Shown: piece by piece, positions 15,425 through 22,906 of the stretch
How the letters are laid out: every line of letters begins with the position of its first letter
Position numbering within the stretch: the stretch's first letter is position 1
Virus record (IMG/VR): IMGVR_UViG_3300023083_000004
Span: 1-39,749 of that record
Source of the DNA: a virus
DNA: 39,749 bases
Strand: one strand, 5' to 3'
Made by a program: the position numbers and the translations under genes
Notes under the pieces: model-generated
Database searches by the model: none
The model's input: the letters and a program-made list of their open reading frames with translations, nothing else
Told to the model about the DNA's origin: nothing

Positions 15425-15753
15425 CAGTCTTGCGAGGCCTTAGCCTGGGCGGCTTCGTGCTTTTCCTTCAGATCGCGCAGGCTCGAAAGCCCTTGCTTAT
15501 GATGGAACGGCACGTTCTCCCCGCGCAGGTACGCCTGCAACGTCTGGATTTCGGCCTTCTCAGCCTCATCCTCAGCCGCAGACACCTGCTCCTTGTCGCT
15601 GTCCGCCGTCTTGAAGAAACGGTTGGCGGACAGCTTGGCCAGGTGCTCCTTGTCGGTCACGTTGACCGACTTACCACGTTCGAACGTGTAACCGTACTGC
15701 TCAATGGAATCCGAGTCAGCCGGAAACTCACCAATGTAGGTCACAGCACTCAT
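15424..15753 (-). CDS. Small capsid-region protein
   Basis: The 109-residue product has an N-terminal strand-rich part ('YGYTFERGKSVNVTDKEHLA') that matches the small accessory proteins often found just after phage capsid genes. A charged coiled-coil-like C-terminus follows ('DKEQVSAAEDEAEKAEIQTL'). It overlaps the previous gene by ATGA. It may help head completion or connect head and tail; no defined family role is known to me. Confidence 0.6.
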   Translation of the reverse strand: MSAVTYIGEFPADSDSIEQYGYTFERGKSVNVTDKEHLAKLSANRFFKTADSDKEQVSAAEDEAEKAEIQTLQAYLRGENVPFHHKQGLSSLRDLKEKHEAAQAKASQD

Positions 15754-16205
15754 GCTTGCGGTTCCTCAACGGTGTATTCGATAGCCAGTTCGACCGTACC
15801 AGCGGTAGTGGTCGTACCGGCGGCGAACTGGCCGGTGATCATCACCGGGTAACGACCCAGCTTCACGAACAGGCCGGTCAGGGCCAGCGTGTTCCACTGA
15901 CCCGCAGTCGTAACGGCCTGAGCCGCGACGTAGCGGTCAGGGTCAGCCACGACGGCCACACCATCAGCACCCAGATAGCCGGCATCACCCACGTTGAGGG
16001 TACCAGCGCCGAGGGCCGAGTTCTTACCAAGGACACGCAGAACACGCGCGCCCTGAGGCAGCTTGAAGAAGTTGATGGTGTCGGTGGTGGTCGCGCCAAC
16101 TGGCAGGTTCAGGATCGTGTACTGAGTGCGGACTTGTCCGCCGCCAGCACCGAAGCCGGGAACCGGAGCGCCGGTCGAGATAGCGTTACTGTTGAAAACA
16201 GCCAT
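15750..16205 (-). CDS. Capsid-associated (decoration-type) protein
   Basis: This 151-residue beta-rich protein ('NSNAISTGAPVPGFGAGGGQ', 'FFKLPQGARVLRVLGKNSAL') directly follows the major capsid gene, separated by a 62-base gap with a strong stem-loop. Size, composition and position fit a head decoration or stabilisation protein. A good ribosome site (GGTAGGAGACT) precedes the ATG. Function is inferred from context. Confidence 0.6.
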   Translation of the reverse strand: MAVFNSNAISTGAPVPGFGAGGGQVRTQYTILNLPVGATTTDTINFFKLPQGARVLRVLGKNSALGAGTLNVGDAGYLGADGVAVVADPDRYVAAQAVTTAGQWNTLALTGLFVKLGRYPVMITGQFAAGTTTTAGTVELAIEYTVEEPQA

Positions 16206-16225
16206 GATTTAGTCTCCTACCGTTT

Positions 16226-16253
16226 CCCCGGCCAACGGGATTGCTGGCCGGGG
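16226..16253 (-). other. Strong stem-loop between capsid and decoration genes
   Basis: CCCCGGCCA (16226-16234) and TGGCCGGGG (16245-16253) form a perfect 9-bp GC-rich stem with a 10-base loop. On the minus-strand transcript it lies just after the capsid stop and is followed by AAACGG, not a T-run, so it is not a classical terminator. It could protect the capsid mRNA's 3' end, pause RNA polymerase or set relative expression. Confidence 0.6.
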
Positions 16254-16267
16254 GGAATGGTTAGTAT

Positions 16268-17398
16268 TTACAGGGAGGCCGCAGCCGCCGTGTAGATGTT
16301 GTACGAGCCGTACTGGACGCCCTGGAAGGACGTTTTCTTGATGCCGATCAGTTCTTCGATGGCGCGAGCAGGACGGAACTCGTAGTCCTGCGAGTTGTCA
16401 GTGATCAGGCGCGGACGCTGACCCCATGCAATCGCGAGGGCCGATTGACCGACCAGAGTCGCTTGAGCGACATCAATACCGGCGGCACCGGCACCAGCGA
16501 TCACCGGAAGGTCAGCGACCTCCTTGATGATCATTCCGTTCCACAGCAGGTCCCCGTTGCGGAACAGCGGGTTTTCCTCGCCGCGCGGCATGGCGTCGCG
16601 ATTGGCCTGGAACATGACCGGATCGCGGCGCAGGTCGCGCATCTGGCGACGGTTGACGAAAACGACGTACCATTCTTCGCCGTTCTGGGTCATGTACGGG
16701 TTGATCGCCGGTCCAACGGACGAAATGTCCGCAGTCGCAGCAGCCCGTTCACGCGCCAGATCGAGGATAGCGGTGGACATCTTGTCGTCGGTGTTGTCCA
16801 GCGTGGCCAGAGCGGTCGCCATGACCCCAGACGAGGCATTCGACACCAGAGCGCCGAACTGGACGCGGTCAGCATTGGCGACGATGTAGGCGTTACGCTG
16901 AGCAGCCGAAGCGGCGGCGTAGGTCGTCACGGTGTCGGCGGCGTAGAAGCCATCAGCACCGATAGCACCCGGAAGGACGATGCCGTTGAGGTTGTCGATG
17001 ATGCCGGTCTTCAGGACGATGCGAGCGGCCCAGTCGCGGAGGGAAGGACCGGCAGCACGCAGGATGTCCATGTTGGAGCGGTAGGAGTTCGACTTCGGCA
17101 CCTTGATGGCGTTACGACGCCAGTTGGTGGTGACCTTGTCGGCGAACTGCTCCAGATCGACTTCGTTGCCTTCCAGAACTTGCGAACCGGAAACGCCAGC
17201 GTTCTTGATGACGCCCAGCAGCGGGACAACAATGTCCTTGCCGCCGTCAGTCTTGGATTCGTTGAACACGCGGAACACCGCGTCCGAACCCTCACCCATG
17301 TACCGGTCGAAACCGGACTGGCGGATGTAGGGCTTGTAGTAATCGTTAATGAGCCACTTGGTCTCATTAAGATTGCTGTTGATGATAACTTCGGCCAT
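16268..17398 (-). CDS. Major capsid protein (N4-gp56-like HK97 fold)
   Basis: This 376-residue protein starts 'MAEVIINSNLNETKWLINDY' and contains the segment 'NWRRNAIKVPKSNSYRSNMD' typical of N4-gp56-type capsid proteins. Near the C-terminus it has 'QGVQYGSYNIYTAAAASL'. It follows a scaffold-like gene and is followed by two small head proteins, the usual place for the coat protein. There is no N-terminal prohead-protease delta domain and no protease gene nearby, so assembly probably uses the separate scaffold. Codon use is strongly GC-biased, as expected for a highly expressed gene. Confidence 0.85.
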   Translation of the reverse strand: MAEVIINSNLNETKWLINDYYKPYIRQSGFDRYMGEGSDAVFRVFNESKTDGGKDIVVPLLGVIKNAGVSGSQVLEGNEVDLEQFADKVTTNWRRNAIKVPKSNSYRSNMDILRAAGPSLRDWAARIVLKTGIIDNLNGIVLPGAIGADGFYAADTVTTYAAASAAQRNAYIVANADRVQFGALVSNASSGVMATALATLDNTDDKMSTAILDLARERAAATADISSVGPAINPYMTQNGEEWYVVFVNRRQMRDLRRDPVMFQANRDAMPRGEENPLFRNGDLLWNGMIIKEVADLPVIAGAGAAGIDVAQATLVGQSALAIAWGQRPRLITDNSQDYEFRPARAIEELIGIKKTSFQGVQYGSYNIYTAAAASL

Positions 17399-17401
17399 GC
17401 C

Positions 17402-18130
17402 TTATCCCAATGCGAATTTTACCTCCGACCAATCCGCATCTTTAGGGGCTGCAATTCCGGTACCCGGTGTTTTTGCAAGGCCGCGCGGGGGCTTGGGCGA
17501 AGATGGTTTCAAGTCTGGCTGAGGCGCGACGGCCCCCTCCGGTGAAACAATCCAGCCCTGAGCAATGGCGTGGTCCTTAGCGTAGTCGTCTAGCGACTTG
17601 CCGGCCAACGTCTGTAGGGTCCGCGACTGCTGGTACTCTTGAACAACGAACTCAACGGGCGACGCGGACTGACGGACCTTGACGTTCAGCGTAGGATCGA
17701 GAGCGGATTGCTCCTGAGCCCATGCGATTGCCTCTTCGACCAGAGGCTTACCGAACTTCTGCTCTGCCTGGAAACCGGACATTTCTGCCTTGGTCTCCCA
17801 CCGAACCTGTTCGATCTGGCTCTGGACGTGTTGGTTAAAACCAACAGGGTCCTCGTACGCATCAGGAATAGGGGCTTGGGGTCTCGCGGCTTCAATCTCT
17901 TGAACGCGGCGCTCCAACTCCTGACGGCGCTTCCGTTCGGCCTGTAGTGTCGCAAGCGGCACCGTGTCAGGCTTGGCGGCCTCAACCGTCTCGACGTCTT
18001 CGACTGGCTCAGGCGTCTCGACCGGCTCCGGTTCCGGGGCGGTCTCGACTACGGGCTCTTCAGGCGTTTCCGGGGTCTGTTCGACCTCTTCCAGCCAGTC
18101 CGCACCCAACTGATCAATCGCGTCAGCCAT
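17402..18130 (-). CDS. Scaffolding protein
   Basis: The 242-residue product has an acidic, Pro/Glu-rich N-terminus (about 13-55), a predicted coiled coil at about 60-90 ('LQAERKRRQELERRVQEIEA'), more helix, and a basic C-terminus with a proline-rich linker ('KPSSPKPPRGLAKTPGTG'). A helical, highly charged protein placed three bases before the coat gene is the standard scaffold arrangement. The basic tail would bind the coat protein, as in P22 gp8. It would act in procapsid assembly and leave before maturation. Confidence 0.8.
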   Translation of the reverse strand: MADAIDQLGADWLEEVEQTPETPEEPVVETAPEPEPVETPEPVEDVETVEAAKPDTVPLATLQAERKRRQELERRVQEIEAARPQAPIPDAYEDPVGFNQHVQSQIEQVRWETKAEMSGFQAEQKFGKPLVEEAIAWAQEQSALDPTLNVKVRQSASPVEFVVQEYQQSRTLQTLAGKSLDDYAKDHAIAQGWIVSPEGAVAPQPDLKPSSPKPPRGLAKTPGTGIAAPKDADWSEVKFALG

Positions 18131-18196
18131 ATTCCATCCTTCGACCTAGGCGGTGGTCATCCGAAACGCCCGTTACTGGCGGCGGCCCATGGGTAG

Positions 18197-18226
18197 ATTA
18201 ATGCCACTATCGGCGCAGTGTTGCAA
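18197..18226 (-). promoter_or_regulatory. Possible promoter before scaffold and capsid genes
   Basis: In the 115-base gap upstream of the scaffold gene, TTGCAA (18226-18221) and ATTAAT (18202-18197) are separated by 18 bases on the minus strand. They resemble -35 and -10 boxes. The gap is unusual in an otherwise overlapping operon. It could boost capsid transcription. Confidence 0.3.
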
Positions 18227-18245
18227 TAGGCGTGCGCCTTTAGCG

Positions 18246-18587
18246 TTATTGGGGCTTGCGGTGTGATCCATACTGCCAAGCCTGCTGTTCGTGAAGGCGC
18301 TCAGCATAGGAAGTCGCCTCTTCAGGCGTAGCGAAAACACCCAAGTGTTGTCCTGTTCTTCGGTATTGATCAATAGCTTCTTCCGGCGACAAAACTCGCG
18401 ACCCATCGTCTGAAACGGTCGGGATAAGAACCTCTCCCTCATCAGTGCCGATGGACATCGATGCGACAGTACTAATCGTGCCGTCCGCGTTCTGGACGAC
18501 AGGGCGAGCGTTCAGATCAATGTTGCCAGGAATGCGAACCGCTACCGCGTCCAAGCCAAACGGAGATGGCTGAGCCTTAGCCTGCAT
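18246..18587 (-). CDS. Conserved phage structural-gene-region protein
   Basis: From the ATG at 18587 the product is 113 residues. AAGGTG lies upstream and the start sits inside the portal gene's last codons. A longer in-frame extension to 18713 is only portal sequence read out of frame. The core '[20 protein letters not shown]' followed by '[20 protein letters not shown]' and '[10 protein letters not shown]' is a motif seen at the ends of phage virion proteins and as a stand-alone protein. It is probably a minor virion component; its job is not known to me. Confidence 0.7.
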   Translation of the reverse strand: MQAKAQPSPFGLDAVAVRIPGNIDLNARPVVQNADGTISTVASMSIGTDEGEVLIPTVSDDGSRVLSPEEAIDQYRRTGQHLGVFATPEEATSYAERLHEQQAWQYGSHRKPQ

Positions 18588-20478
18588 AAGAAACACCTTG
18601 ACGCTGCGGGCCTTCCTGAGGACGCATCGCATCCATCGCCGTCGTGACGATGTCCGCTTCAATCTGACGTGTCTGCGCAGCCAGTTTTTCCGACTCACGC
18701 TTCGTTTTCTCAAGCTCAGCTTGAGCCTGCATCATCTGCATCTGCACGGCCATTTCCTGCATCTGCTGCTGCATGGCGGCCATCTGTTGCTGCTGTTGCT
18801 GTTGCTCCGGCGTGGTCTCTTCCGGAGCTTCCAGCATTTCCTTGATCTTCGCTTTGTCGGGCACGGATGACAGCGCCAGACCAACCTCAAGAGCTTTCTT
18901 CACCCCGAACGCCTCACTGATCTGCGGCAGGAGCGGCGCAAGGGCCTCAAACTGCTCAGCCTGAAGATTCGCCGTGTCGGGGATCGTCTCGACCTCGATG
19001 TCCACGTCCATGGTCGCCAGACGGTTTGTGATGGTTGGCGCACCCGTCGTCTGGTCTTGCTCAACCTGATTCAGGCCCAGGAACTTCGCCTTGCCATCAT
19101 CGCCGGTCATGCGAACGAACCACGGCTCCGTCTTGAACTGCTTAAGGATCAGCCACGCATGATCATAAATCTCGTTTTCCCAGTTCTCGATCCGACCGAA
19201 TGCGCGCGCGATCTCCGTCATCCCGGCCTGTTGAAGCACCAGACGCGACCGACCTGACTGGCTGGCCGCGCTGGCCTCTGCAAGGACGGCAGGCGTAGGA
19301 GCCTGACGTACGATGGCCTGCTTGGCGTCCTGCATCATTACGAGGATGGATTGCAGCAGGTCGTTTGTTGGTACGACCTGATAACCGGTCGGGATCACGC
19401 CATCAGCCTTCGCTGCTTCCTGAGACGCGACCTTGCTGTCCACCTCCGGGGGGTATTGTGGGTCTTGCGCCTGTAGCTGCCGTGAGTTCGCCAGATGCAG
19501 CGCACGACTGGCGTAGGCGTTCAGTTCGTCTTGCGGCGACAGCATCGACTTGACGACACCGTAACGCTGGTTGTCCTTGTCGATGTAGCACGAACCGAAC
19601 ACGGCAGCGCACATCGGCTGCTTGTCGTCATCCAGATAGGGCGACGGCCCCTGTTCCAGCACGCGACCGGCGACAAACACCGACCGCATCCACACGTCTT
19701 CCAGGTGGTACAGTTCAACCACGAACAGGCGGCGCAGCTTCGGATCGGTCCAGTGGGTCGCCAGACCGTTCTCGGGCTTGTCTGGCCGGTCCAGACCCAT
19801 GGAGTCGCCCCACGAGCCTGAGAACGCATCTGACAAGTCTTCCGAGAACTGAGGGTACATCTTGATCAGCGTGGACTCGTACAGCCACCGGCCCAGGCCC
19901 TTGTAACGGGCGTCGCTGAAGTCGGCTTCCCGACTATGCGGGTCATAGATCGCATCGGTGTACGGAACGCGCGTCACGGTCACGTCGCCAGCCTCGTCGG
20001 CCTCGACCATCACGCCGCAGATACCCTCGATGAGGAAATTCTCCGAGGCGTCAACCTTGACCGTATGCAGGCGGACAGAGTCGCTGACATACCGCAGCGT
20101 CTTGCTCGCTACGTCCGATTGGTCTTCGTTCGAAGGGTTACGCGGCCAGGCCTTGGGATCGACCTTGCCTTGCTGGATAATCCCCAGCAGGCCGTTGACG
20201 GCGGGCGTAATCTCATTACGGATAACGCGGGGCTGTCTGGCGCGACGCAGGGCCGTCAGGCGCGGCCCGTCAAGCTGGACGCCGTCGTAATACAGGCGCG
20301 ACCGATCCGCGTATCCACGCCCGACCTCAGTACCATCGCGGAACTCGTCAACCATACGCTTGAGTGGCGCGAAGTCGATCTGGCGCAGGCGCTCGACCTC
20401 AGCCGCGCGCTCCATGGCGGCGAACTCTTCTTCCGACAAGACGGCCAGTTCGGAGTCGTAGATCGCTACGTCAGTCAT
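18577..20478 (-). CDS. Portal protein (P22-type)
   Basis: This 633-residue protein resembles the P22 portal family, whose P22 member is 725 residues. It has a helical N-terminus ('[20 protein letters not shown]'), a core with '[20 protein letters not shown]' and '[15 protein letters not shown]', and a C-terminal glutamine/methionine-rich helix (about 550-600, with a run of eight Gln) that resembles the portal barrel. Twelve copies would form the DNA channel at the packaging vertex. The start overlaps the tiny upstream gene by ATGA. The CTG/TTG-rich repeat at about 18779-18810 encodes the Gln run. Confidence 0.88.
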   Translation of the reverse strand: MTDVAIYDSELAVLSEEEFAAMERAAEVERLRQIDFAPLKRMVDEFRDGTEVGRGYADRSRLYYDGVQLDGPRLTALRRARQPRVIRNEITPAVNGLLGIIQQGKVDPKAWPRNPSNEDQSDVASKTLRYVSDSVRLHTVKVDASENFLIEGICGVMVEADEAGDVTVTRVPYTDAIYDPHSREADFSDARYKGLGRWLYESTLIKMYPQFSEDLSDAFSGSWGDSMGLDRPDKPENGLATHWTDPKLRRLFVVELYHLEDVWMRSVFVAGRVLEQGPSPYLDDDKQPMCAAVFGSCYIDKDNQRYGVVKSMLSPQDELNAYASRALHLANSRQLQAQDPQYPPEVDSKVASQEAAKADGVIPTGYQVVPTNDLLQSILVMMQDAKQAIVRQAPTPAVLAEASAASQSGRSRLVLQQAGMTEIARAFGRIENWENEIYDHAWLILKQFKTEPWFVRMTGDDGKAKFLGLNQVEQDQTTGAPTITNRLATMDVDIEVETIPDTANLQAEQFEALAPLLPQISEAFGVKKALEVGLALSSVPDKAKIKEMLEAPEETTPEQQQQQQQMAAMQQQMQEMAVQMQMMQAQAELEKTKRESEKLAAQTRQIEADIVTTAMDAMRPQEGPQRQGVSYAG

Positions 20479-20636
20479 GCGCGGGAGGCTTCCTCAACGA
20501 GATCGACCAGCAGACGCGCGGCCATATAATCTTCCAGCGAGATACTTTCGGGCAGGGTGATAGCTACGGCTCCCACGGAATCGACAAAGGAGCCGATGCG
20601 GTCATTGACTGCGGCGTCCTTCACATCATCAACCAT
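20475..20636 (-). CDS. Small protein between terminase and portal
   Basis: A 53-residue frame runs from an ATG inside the end of the large terminase gene to a TGA overlapping the portal ATG. The product is acidic and largely helical ('MVDDVKDAAVNDRIGSFVDS' ... '[17 protein letters not shown]'). Overlap with both neighbours and filling of the only gap here support it as a real gene. Function is unknown. Confidence 0.65.
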   Translation of the reverse strand: MVDDVKDAAVNDRIGSFVDSVGAVAITLPESISLEDYMAARLLVDLVEEASRA

Positions 20637-21930
20637 ACAGCCCATCCCCATCATCGTCCGTCCTTGGCCGCGAATACAGATCGCGCGGTTTGCTAGTATC
20701 TACGGGAACAGCCTTGGGCGCAACACCGGCTCTGCGCAGACCCTCCAGCGCGTACCGCATGGCGTCAATGACGTGGTTGTCCTTGTCGTCCAGCATCGGC
20801 AGGATTTCGTCGGTCTGCTTGTCGATCTTGTAGCTGAACTCCGCGATCTCCTTGGCGGCGTTTACACAGCGCGGGTGAATCACGATCTCGAATGTCTGTA
20901 GGAACGTAATCCCGTCCTCGATTGAACCTGGACCTTTGACGGCGGGAACGATCTTCGGGAAGCCGTTGCGCCGCATGTAGCTGACGACCTCAGGGCGCGC
21001 GCTGTCTGCGGTGATGCGGAAGTCTCGGGAGCGCGGGACCGTGTCGAAGAACCCCGGTGTTTGATCGACCTCGCAGCCGACCTGATAGGCCTCGTAGTCG
21101 ATGAACAGGGTGTTGCCGGTCTGGTCTGCAATGACCTTGCCATCCACCATCTTGCCGATGAAACCGCGCACAAGCACGGTCGGATCGATGGCAAAACCCC
21201 AGTCCGCGCCGAACCGGAACACAGCGTCCGGCGGGGACGTGAACTCCTGCACGCGATAGTTGGTGAACACCTTGGCTTCGGAGCGACCTTGATACGCGCC
21301 CAGCCAGACCCAGGCGTATTTCTCCGGGTCTCTGGCCTTGTCGCGCTCCATGTCCGTTTCGAGCGGTGAGCCAGCGAACCAGGGGTTATCGGTGTAGTTC
21401 GCATGCACAAGGATGAAGTCTGGATCGTCATCGCAGTCTTCAAACAGCTTCTCGATAGGTGCATCCCGTTTATCCGGGTTCCACGCAAAACGACACTCAG
21501 CACCGGGCGCGCGGAACGTAGGTATAGCGATGTCGAGAGACTTCTGACTGAAGGTCTGCGCCTCCTCCCCAAACATCCGGTTAAACCCCTCAAGGGACTT
21601 GATAGAGCTAACCGTGTGGTTCCTGAGTCCACGAAACACAAACAGGCTATCGTTTGGCCCATTGATTTCGTTCTCGGTAATCTTGAACAGGCTCTCTACA
21701 CCAAGTTTCCTGATCTTGTCTTCAAGGAGTTGCTTGACGGAGTCCTTGATACTGTTCTGAACCTCGCGCACACAGGCGCAGCGGATATGTTCGTACAGCG
21801 CCTCTTCTACAAGTTGCTCGGCGAAGAAGTGGGATTTGCCTGAGCCGCGTCCGCCTCGCGCGCCCTTGTACCTGGCTGGCTTCAAGAGCGGCAGGAAGGC
21901 GCGGGGCGTCTCGATGCGGATCGTGGTCAC
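20629..21930 (-). CDS. Terminase large subunit
   Basis: This 433-residue packaging motor has an N-terminal ATPase with Walker A 'GGRGSGKS' (26-33) and a Walker B/catalytic acid region 'NRMFGEEAQ' (about 117-125). The C-terminal RNase-H-like nuclease has 'FGADWGFAIDP' (Asp243), 'ITADSARPE' and 'HVIDAMRYAL' supplying acidic metal ligands. It pumps DNA into the procapsid and cuts it. The family looks like the Terminase_3/PBSX-type group. The GTG start overlaps the small-terminase stop (GTGA). Confidence 0.9.
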   Translation of the reverse strand: MTTIRIETPRAFLPLLKPARYKGARGGRGSGKSHFFAEQLVEEALYEHIRCACVREVQNSIKDSVKQLLEDKIRKLGVESLFKITENEINGPNDSLFVFRGLRNHTVSSIKSLEGFNRMFGEEAQTFSQKSLDIAIPTFRAPGAECRFAWNPDKRDAPIEKLFEDCDDDPDFILVHANYTDNPWFAGSPLETDMERDKARDPEKYAWVWLGAYQGRSEAKVFTNYRVQEFTSPPDAVFRFGADWGFAIDPTVLVRGFIGKMVDGKVIADQTGNTLFIDYEAYQVGCEVDQTPGFFDTVPRSRDFRITADSARPEVVSYMRRNGFPKIVPAVKGPGSIEDGITFLQTFEIVIHPRCVNAAKEIAEFSYKIDKQTDEILPMLDDKDNHVIDAMRYALEGLRRAGVAPKAVPVDTSKPRDLYSRPRTDDDGDGLYG

Positions 21931-22316
21931 TTGGGATCGACGACGACGCGCTCAATACGCTGGATTTGCACGGGACCGCCGTCAGGGCCAGTAAGCTCCT
22001 GCTCCGTCTTGTCCTTCCAACCGTGATTGTTCTTCAGGTCGAAGATCAGACCAGGCGTAAAACTGTCCTTGGAGATGACGCGATCATGGCGATCTGCCTC
22101 CATACGTAGGCGAGCCCTTTTAACCGTAAGGGGAAAGGTTCCGCCGTGTTGCTCGTAGTCGACAAAGGTTTGCTTGTCCGCGAAGCCCAGGAAGTAGCTC
22201 AGACCGGCGAGCGTAGCGTGTTTTCCTGCCGCTTCCGTCTCAACGAAATAGGCCTCCACCTTATCGGCAAAGACCTGTTCGTCCTGATACATTCTGGGCC
22301 GTCCGGTCTCACCCAC
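21927..22316 (-). CDS. Terminase small subunit (gp3-like)
   Basis: The 129-residue product starts with a GTG ('MGETGRPRMY') and has a helical DNA-binding part ('ATLAGLSYFLGFADKQTFVD'). A second helical region ('RVISKDSFTPGLIFDLKNNH') and 'GWKDKTEQELTGPDGG' complete the pattern of gp3-type small terminases that recognise the packaging site. It sits directly before the large subunit. In pac phages the packaging site often lies in or near this gene; no obvious site can be named here. Confidence 0.8.
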   Translation of the reverse strand: MGETGRPRMYQDEQVFADKVEAYFVETEAAGKHATLAGLSYFLGFADKQTFVDYEQHGGTFPLTVKRARLRMEADRHDRVISKDSFTPGLIFDLKNNHGWKDKTEQELTGPDGGPVQIQRIERVVVDPK

Positions 22317-22524
22317 CCAACACCTCGATCTGTTCCCGCACCATAGCGGCGCGCTCGTGTTGCCCCTCCTGGCCCTCGATCTTGCTCAGCAAGGCTTGCA
22401 GTTCCTCGCGAGTGCGATCCGGCTTCGGCGCGTCCTCGCCCAGCACATGCGCAGCGAGGGAGCGCGCGTCTGCGTCGTCGGAGGAAGAGAGGACATGACC
22501 GGCTTTGGACTTGAGCGTGCTCAT
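22309..22524 (-). CDS. Small acidic protein upstream of terminase
   Basis: This 71-residue, hydrophilic, helical protein ('TREELQALLSKIEGQEGQHE') overlaps the small terminase start and the upstream membrane gene's stop. It may assist packaging, but nothing diagnostic is visible. Confidence 0.55.
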   Translation of the reverse strand: MSTLKSKAGHVLSSSDDADARSLAAHVLGEDAPKPDRTREELQALLSKIEGQEGQHERAAMVREQIEVLGG

Positions 22525-22664
22525 ACCGACAGCCCGAACACAAACACGACCGCCGTAACCACGAACGACCAGCGCGAGACGTACTCAGGCACGCCGGTTC
22601 GCGGTGTCGCGGACAGAGCCCACAGAACGAACGAGAGGATGAGCAGGATTCCGAAGAGGGTCAT
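22521..22664 (-). CDS. Two-segment small membrane protein, first gene of the late operon
   Basis: A 47-residue frame starts at ATG 22664 and ends overlapping the next ATG. It has two hydrophobic segments: 'MTLFGILLILSFVLWALSA' and 'RWSFVVTAVVFVFGLSV', joined by a short polar turn. It could be a pinholin-like or envelope-modifying peptide. It has little or no ribosome site, and a promoter -10 box ends eight bases before the ATG, so its mRNA may be leaderless. Confidence 0.55.
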   Translation of the reverse strand: MTLFGILLILSFVLWALSATPRTGVPEYVSRWSFVVTAVVFVFGLSV

Positions 22665-22672
22665 AGCGCAGG

Positions 22673-22701
22673 ATTATCCACGGAAGGGGAGGGGTTGGCA
22701 A
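22673..22701 (-). promoter_or_regulatory. Candidate late promoter
   Basis: On the minus strand TTGCCA (22701-22696) and GATAAT (22678-22673) are spaced by exactly 17 bases and lie immediately before the first gene of the packaging and structural operon. One copy of the repeated motif TGCGCCAC (22721-22728) sits just upstream of the -35 box, where activators usually bind. Confidence 0.5.
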
Positions 22702-22720
22702 GTCCGATAATGTAGAAGTC

Positions 22721-22904
22721 TGCGCCACTTCGGCGGCTTAGGTGGAGCGCCAGACTTTAGGCTTGCGCCACCCTGATTTACCCCGACGACGGCTCCGCCT
22801 AGCGGGGTACAGGTGGCGCAACCAAAAGTCAAGCCCCCACCGCCGGTCCTGACTGAGGTGGTTTTGCGCCACCTTTGCGCCACCTTAAAACACAGGGTGG
22901 CGCA
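22721..22904. repeat. Cluster of TGCGCCACC motifs with nested palindromes (origin or activator-site candidate)
   Basis: The 9-mer TGCGCCACC or its complement occurs at 22764-22772, 22812-22820 (inverted), 22865-22873, 22876-22884 and 22896-22904 (inverted). An 8-of-9 copy lies at 22721, and another is inside the adjacent primase gene at 23024. Two direct copies are 11 bases apart. Arms at 22763-22772 and 22812-22821 form a 10-bp palindrome enclosing a second 7-bp palindrome (TACCCCG/CGGGGTA, 22779-22785/22803-22809). Copies 22876 and 22896 form a 9-bp hairpin with an 11-base loop. The 242-base region carries no convincing gene. Confidence 0.75.
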
Positions 22905-22906
22905 CA

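Noticed and set aside
16445-17545. 366-codon plus-strand frame opposite the capsid gene
   Set aside because: It is antisense to a clearly recognised major capsid protein, and its long open length comes from the capsid gene's codon bias; the product is Val/Gly/Asp/Arg-rich without a motif.
18779-18812. CTG/TTG-type microsatellite as a possible mobile or repeat element
   Set aside because: It encodes the glutamine run in the portal C-terminal helix, a common feature of the family.
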